In this document: positions 61,331-64,000 of the stretch, piece by piece
Layout of the letters: each line of letters opens with the position of its first letter
Numbering within the stretch: the stretch's first letter is position 1
Origin: Streptomyces tendae
GTDB lineage: Bacteria; Actinomycetota; Actinomycetes; Streptomycetales; Streptomycetaceae
Reading direction: 5' to 3'
Assembly: GCF_008632955.1 (NCBI RefSeq)
Contig: NZ_CP043959.1
Coordinates: forward strand, 2,790,001 to 2,854,000
DNA: 64,000 nucleotides
The notes under the pieces: generated by a model
Seen by the model: the letters and a program-made list of their open reading frames with translations, nothing else
Database searches by the model: none
Told to the model about the DNA's origin: nothing
Program-made: the position numbers and the translations under genes

Positions 61331-61975
61331 TCACACGCGGCGCGGGGAGGCCAGGACGTAACGGGCCCGCGTCCGGGGCTCCGTGTACTCACCGGCCTGC
61401 CAGCCGGCCGCCTCCAGGGTGTCCGCGCACGCCCGCAGTGCCGTGGCGTCCGGCGCGCGCACGGCGACGGCGTCCGGCTGCGGGGTCTCCCGCACCCGGT
61501 AGCCGCCCTCGCCGTCCGACCCGGCGGGCCGGTGCCCGGCCGCCTCCAGGGCGAGCGCGGCGGCCTGCACCAGGTGCGTGCGCTCCCATCCGCAGGGCCG
61601 GTCGGTCGACCCGTCGGGGTTGGTCATCCGACGCAACTCCAGCATGCCCTGCCATGCGCTGCGGACCTCGCGCGCGCGGGCGGGCCCCTCGGTGGGCGGT
61701 ACGGCCTCACCGCCGGCCCGGGCGGCGAACACCCCGGTACCGGCGGACGCGTTCGCCTGCGGCGCGCTCTGCTCGGGCGGTGCGTCCGGTGCCGCCTCCC
61801 GTACGCGGTGCCCGGCGGGCGTCAGGAAGTGGTCGTGCGGGGGCCGCGGGTGCCGGAAGGCCAGCCCGCGCTTCACCAGCGCGGCGAGCTGGGCCTCGGT
61901 CCCCTTGAGACGCCCGGTCCCGGGATCGGCGGCCTCGATCAGCCGGCGCTGGGCGGCGGTGAGCGGTCGGGTCAT
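61331..61975 (-). CDS. uncharacterised protein, third gene of a WhiJ-type locus
   Basis: 214 aa from ATG 61975, which overlaps the DUF397 stop (ATGA). Residues 1-65 look like a winged helix (MTRPLTAAQRRLIEAADPGTGRLKGTEAQLAALVKRGLAFRHPRPPHDHFLTPAGHRVREA). After an Ala/Pro linker, 120-214 read SAWQGMLELRRMTNPDGSTDRPCGWERTHLVQAAALALEAAGHRP and GYRVRETPQPDAVAVRAPDATALRACADTLEAAGWQAGEYTEPRTRARYVL, a small alpha/beta domain. No family recognised. Tight coupling to DUF397 and XRE suggests a third member of that regulatory module. Confidence 0.65.
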   Translation of the reverse strand: MTRPLTAAQRRLIEAADPGTGRLKGTEAQLAALVKRGLAFRHPRPPHDHFLTPAGHRVREAAPDAPPEQSAPQANASAGTGVFAARAGGEAVPPTEGPARAREVRSAWQGMLELRRMTNPDGSTDRPCGWERTHLVQAAALALEAAGHRPAGSDGEGGYRVRETPQPDAVAVRAPDATALRACADTLEAAGWQAGEYTEPRTRARYVLASPRRV

Positions 61976-62169
61976 CGGCGTCCCGACGCGTAGGGGAGGA
62001 AGGCGGCCCACTGGGTGGGGGAGAAGGTGAGGCGGGGGCCCGGTATGTGCTTCGAGTCGCGTACGTGGACCGTGTCGGGAGCGAAGGCGACCTCCACGCA
62101 CTCAGGCCCGTCGTTCGTGCTGTAGCTGCTCTTGATCCAGGTCAGTTCGGTGCGCGACTGCGCCGTCAT
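61972..62169 (-). CDS. DUF397 small protein
   Basis: 65 aa. LTWIKSSYSTNDGPECVEVAFAPDTVHVRDSKHIPGPRLTFSPTQWAAFL is a complete DUF397: W-x-K-S-S-Y-S, CVEVA, VRDSK, W-x-x-F. In Streptomyces these always accompany an XRE/DUF5753 protein and together control development (WhiJ and paralogues). Overlaps the XRE stop and the next ATG, four bases each. Confidence 0.95.
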   Translation of the reverse strand: MTAQSRTELTWIKSSYSTNDGPECVEVAFAPDTVHVRDSKHIPGPRLTFSPTQWAAFLPYASGRR

Positions 62170-62993
62170 GTCTCTCCCAGCACTTTCTCGATGAAGGCCA
62201 GCGACTCACGAGGTGTGAGCGCTTGCGCCCGGATGATGCCATGGCGGATCTCCAGGACCTGGATCTCCTTCGGGTCGGAGATCAGCCGGTTGAGCAGCTG
62301 GACCTCGACGTGGCCCACGGTGTGACCGTCCTTGAGCCGCAGCAGTTGAAGCGCCCCCGCCAGGCCCGCGTGGTCCTCGCGCTGCGTGGGCAGCACCTGG
62401 ATCTCCACGTTCCGCCGTCGACCCACCTCCAACAGATGTTCGAGCTGCTTGCGCATGACCATTCTGCCCCCGAGTGGCCTGCGCAGCGTGACCTCTTCCT
62501 GGACGAAACTGAAGACCGGGGCCGGCTGCTCGTCGAAGACGCGCTGACGCGCCAGGCGTGCCACGACGAGTTCGTCGACCTGCTCGTCGCTGTAGGGAGG
62601 CCGCCGCATCCCGTACAGCGCCCGTGCGTACTCGGGCGTTTGCAACAGACCATGCACGACATGGTTGGCGTAGGCGCACAGCTCGACCGCCTGAGCCTCC
62701 AACTGGGCGAGATCCCGGACCTTCTTCGGGAAGCGGGCCTTCTCCACGTCCCCCTTGAGGGCGCCGATGAGGCCGTTGGCCTCAAGCACACGGTCGGCCG
62801 CGTCGAGGAACTCCTCCATCGGCGCCCGCCGCCCGCGCTCGACGGAGGAGACCTGCTCCTCGCTGTATCCGATCTGCGTACCGAGGGCGGCCTGGGTCAG
62901 CCCCGCCCGCTCGCGGCACATCTTGATGACGCGGCCCACGGTCCGCAGGACGGCCGCCGACTCCTCGTCCGCCCCGTAAGGTTCCACGCTCAT
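62166..62993 (-). CDS. XRE-family regulator with DUF5753 domain (WhiJ/BldB-type locus)
   Basis: 275 aa. Helix-turn-helix VIKMCRERAGLTQAALGTQIGYSEEQVSSVERGRRAP (about 22-58), then the DUF5753 domain: LEAQAVELCAYANHVVHGLLQTPEYARALY, VARLARQRVFDEQPAPVFSFVQEEVTLRRPLGG, MRKQLEHLLEVGRRRNVEIQVLPTQREDHAGLAGALQLL, ISDPKEIQVLEIRHGIIRAQALTPRESLAFIEKVL. Proteins of this class repress developmental genes and are antagonised or completed by their DUF397 partner. Divergent from an ATPase gene, completing the WhiJ-type trio. 158 bases separate the two starts. Confidence 0.93.
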   Translation of the reverse strand: MSVEPYGADEESAAVLRTVGRVIKMCRERAGLTQAALGTQIGYSEEQVSSVERGRRAPMEEFLDAADRVLEANGLIGALKGDVEKARFPKKVRDLAQLEAQAVELCAYANHVVHGLLQTPEYARALYGMRRPPYSDEQVDELVVARLARQRVFDEQPAPVFSFVQEEVTLRRPLGGRMVMRKQLEHLLEVGRRRNVEIQVLPTQREDHAGLAGALQLLRLKDGHTVGHVEVQLLNRLISDPKEIQVLEIRHGIIRAQALTPRESLAFIEKVLGET

Positions 62994-63151
62994 GTCCCCA
63001 CACCTCCGTGCTCCGCCCGGTGTTCAACACGGCGAGGGCGCCGCATGTCACGCGTCGCGGCCCGGACAGGCCCGGACAGCTTCCGTACGGCACGTCCGGG
63101 TCCGGCCGCCGGTACTGTTCACGGCGGAGCCGGACGGCCACGCTGAGTGAC

Positions 63152-63607
63152 ATGAACGTCGAGATCGCCCCGGTGGACGAACACACCGGACCCGTCCGCC
63201 ACTTCCGTATCCGCCTCTCGGCCACGGCCAGGGGCGCCCGGCTGGCCCGCCACCTGGCGGCGGGGCAACTGGCGGCGTGGGGATGGCCGTACGACGCGGA
63301 GGGCAACCGCACGGCGTCCCTGCTCGTGGCCGAGCTGGCCACGAACGCGGTACGGCACGGGCGGGTGCGGGGCCGCGACTTCGCCCTCCGCCTGACCCTG
63401 TACGCGCAGGACGCCACGCTCCGTATCGAGGTCACGGACGCCCGCCCCGACCGACGCCCGCCGTCCGTCGGCACGCTCACCCCCGCCGGTCAGGACACGG
63501 AGTCCGGCCGCGGCCTGCTCCTGGTCGAGGCGCTGTCCACCCACTGGGGCACGACCGCCGGCGACCCGTACACCAAGACGGTGTGGTGCGAAGTCCCGCT
63601 GGGGTGA
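63152..63607 (+). CDS. ATP-binding anti-sigma-like protein (WhiJ-type locus)
   Basis: 151 aa from ATG 63152. GHKL fold: N-box LLVAELATNAVRHG (about 54-67), IEVTDARPDRR (about 95-105) and SGRGLLLVEALSTHWGTTAG (about 120-139). Homologous to the RsbW-like proteins that sit opposite DUF397/XRE pairs in Streptomyces, but of a different subgroup from the TTA-containing gene at 10251. Role: probable kinase or partner of an anti-sigma or developmental switch. Confidence 0.88.
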   Translation: MNVEIAPVDEHTGPVRHFRIRLSATARGARLARHLAAGQLAAWGWPYDAEGNRTASLLVAELATNAVRHGRVRGRDFALRLTLYAQDATLRIEVTDARPDRRPPSVGTLTPAGQDTESGRGLLLVEALSTHWGTTAGDPYTKTVWCEVPLG

Positions 63608-63686
63608 CGGCCGCCGGGGTGACGCGCCGCAGGTCGACGAGGACGGGGCCGGCCCCCGCCGGACCGAGCGGACCGCGCCGACCGGG

Positions 63687-64000
63687 TCACGTGGTGGACA
63701 GGGCGTCGACCTCCGGGGTCTCGTCCGGCAGCGTGAAGACACCTCCGACGAGCGCGACGGACCGGGGCAGCCGGCTCAGCAGGGTGATGCGGTCGAGGAG
63801 TTCGTAGCCCTCGGCGAGAGCCATCGTCTCCCCACCGTAGGACTCCAGGTTCAGCACCACGGCCCGCACGGTCTCGGCCTCCTCCACGAGCATCGGTATC
63901 CCGGCGTGGCCGAGGGCGCGGGCGGCACCGGCGCGCTCCGACAGCGTGAGCATCAGCCAGTGGCCGCTCGCCTCGTCGACGACCTCCAGATCCCTCTCCC
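63687..64000 (-). CDS. uncharacterised protein, 5' end outside window
   Basis: The frame is open to the window edge. The visible end reads ERDLEVVDEASGHWLMLTLSERAGAARALGHAGIPMLVEEAETVRAVVLNLESYGGETMALAEGYELLDRITLLSRLPRSVALVGGVFTLPDETPEVDALSTT. Mixed alpha/beta pattern, no signal or membrane helix, no motif recognised. An internal ATG at 63953 could be a start but continuous coding signal upstream argues against it. Confidence 0.55.
   Translation of the reverse strand, partial: ERDLEVVDEASGHWLMLTLSERAGAARALGHAGIPMLVEEAETVRAVVLNLESYGGETMALAEGYELLDRITLLSRLPRSVALVGGVFTLPDETPEVDALSTT

Overview
The window is chromosomal DNA from a Streptomyces or very close relative. The evidence is very high GC with near-saturated GC at third codon positions, GTG starts, ATGA/GTGA gene overlaps, a single rare TTA codon, and Streptomyces-typical families (PucR, DUF397/XRE pairs, DUF2637, DUF3040, GAF-LuxR, large ATP-binding LuxR). 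There is no rRNA, tRNA, CRISPR array, transposase or prophage gene.

Layout. 0-12 kb is mixed: MerR/HEAT pair, an adaptive-response DNA-repair pair (Ada-AlkA fusion plus Ogt), DUF456, a PP2C-like protein, pyruvate oxidase, an XRE membrane protein, a secreted protein, an ATPase gene carrying a TTA codon, and a DUF2637 membrane protein. 12-15 kb has an iron-box-controlled FhuF-like ferric reductase, a GntR regulator and a TPR-like protein. 15-24 kb is a purine locus: a PucR regulator divergent from three xanthine dehydrogenase subunits, an AzgA-type purine permease and the XdhC maturation factor. 24-26 kb holds DinB-like and SRPBCC genes and a repeat-rich intergenic block. 26-35 kb is a glycan locus: a run of overlapping glycosyltransferase genes (GT2, GT9, GT4 types) with a GmhB-like HAD phosphatase, then DUF3040, a pyruvyl-transferase-like protein and a Gln/Gly/Pro-rich protein. 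35-47 kb has an AlkZ-like protein, a giant LuxR regulator, a GAF-LuxR regulator divergent from two acyl-CoA synthetases, LysR + atypical SDR, two GNATs and a zinc-ribbon protein. 47-59 kb carries the glyoxylate branch (gcl, glxR, hyi), then a urate operon (OHCU decarboxylase, HIU hydrolase, uricase, 8-oxoguanine deaminase) and a uracil/xanthine-type permease. 59-64 kb has two secreted wall hydrolases, a thioesterase and a WhiJ-type XRE/DUF397/ATPase locus.

Metabolic logic. Xanthine dehydrogenase (17-21 kb) makes urate; uricase, UraH and UraD (54-56 kb) take it to allantoin; allantoin breakdown (enzymes not in the window) yields glyoxylate; Gcl, Hyi and GlxR turn glyoxylate into hydroxypyruvate/glycerate. 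gcl and hyi promoters each carry two related dyad motifs about 19 bp apart, suggesting a shared repressor.

Sequence quality. At least seven otherwise well-conserved genes between about 4.3 and 30.5 kb are out of frame, and nearly every break is repaired by adding one base, usually in a G or C run. I therefore read them as probable one-base deletions in the assembly rather than true gene decay. They are typed 'pseudogene' because, as written, they do not translate through.
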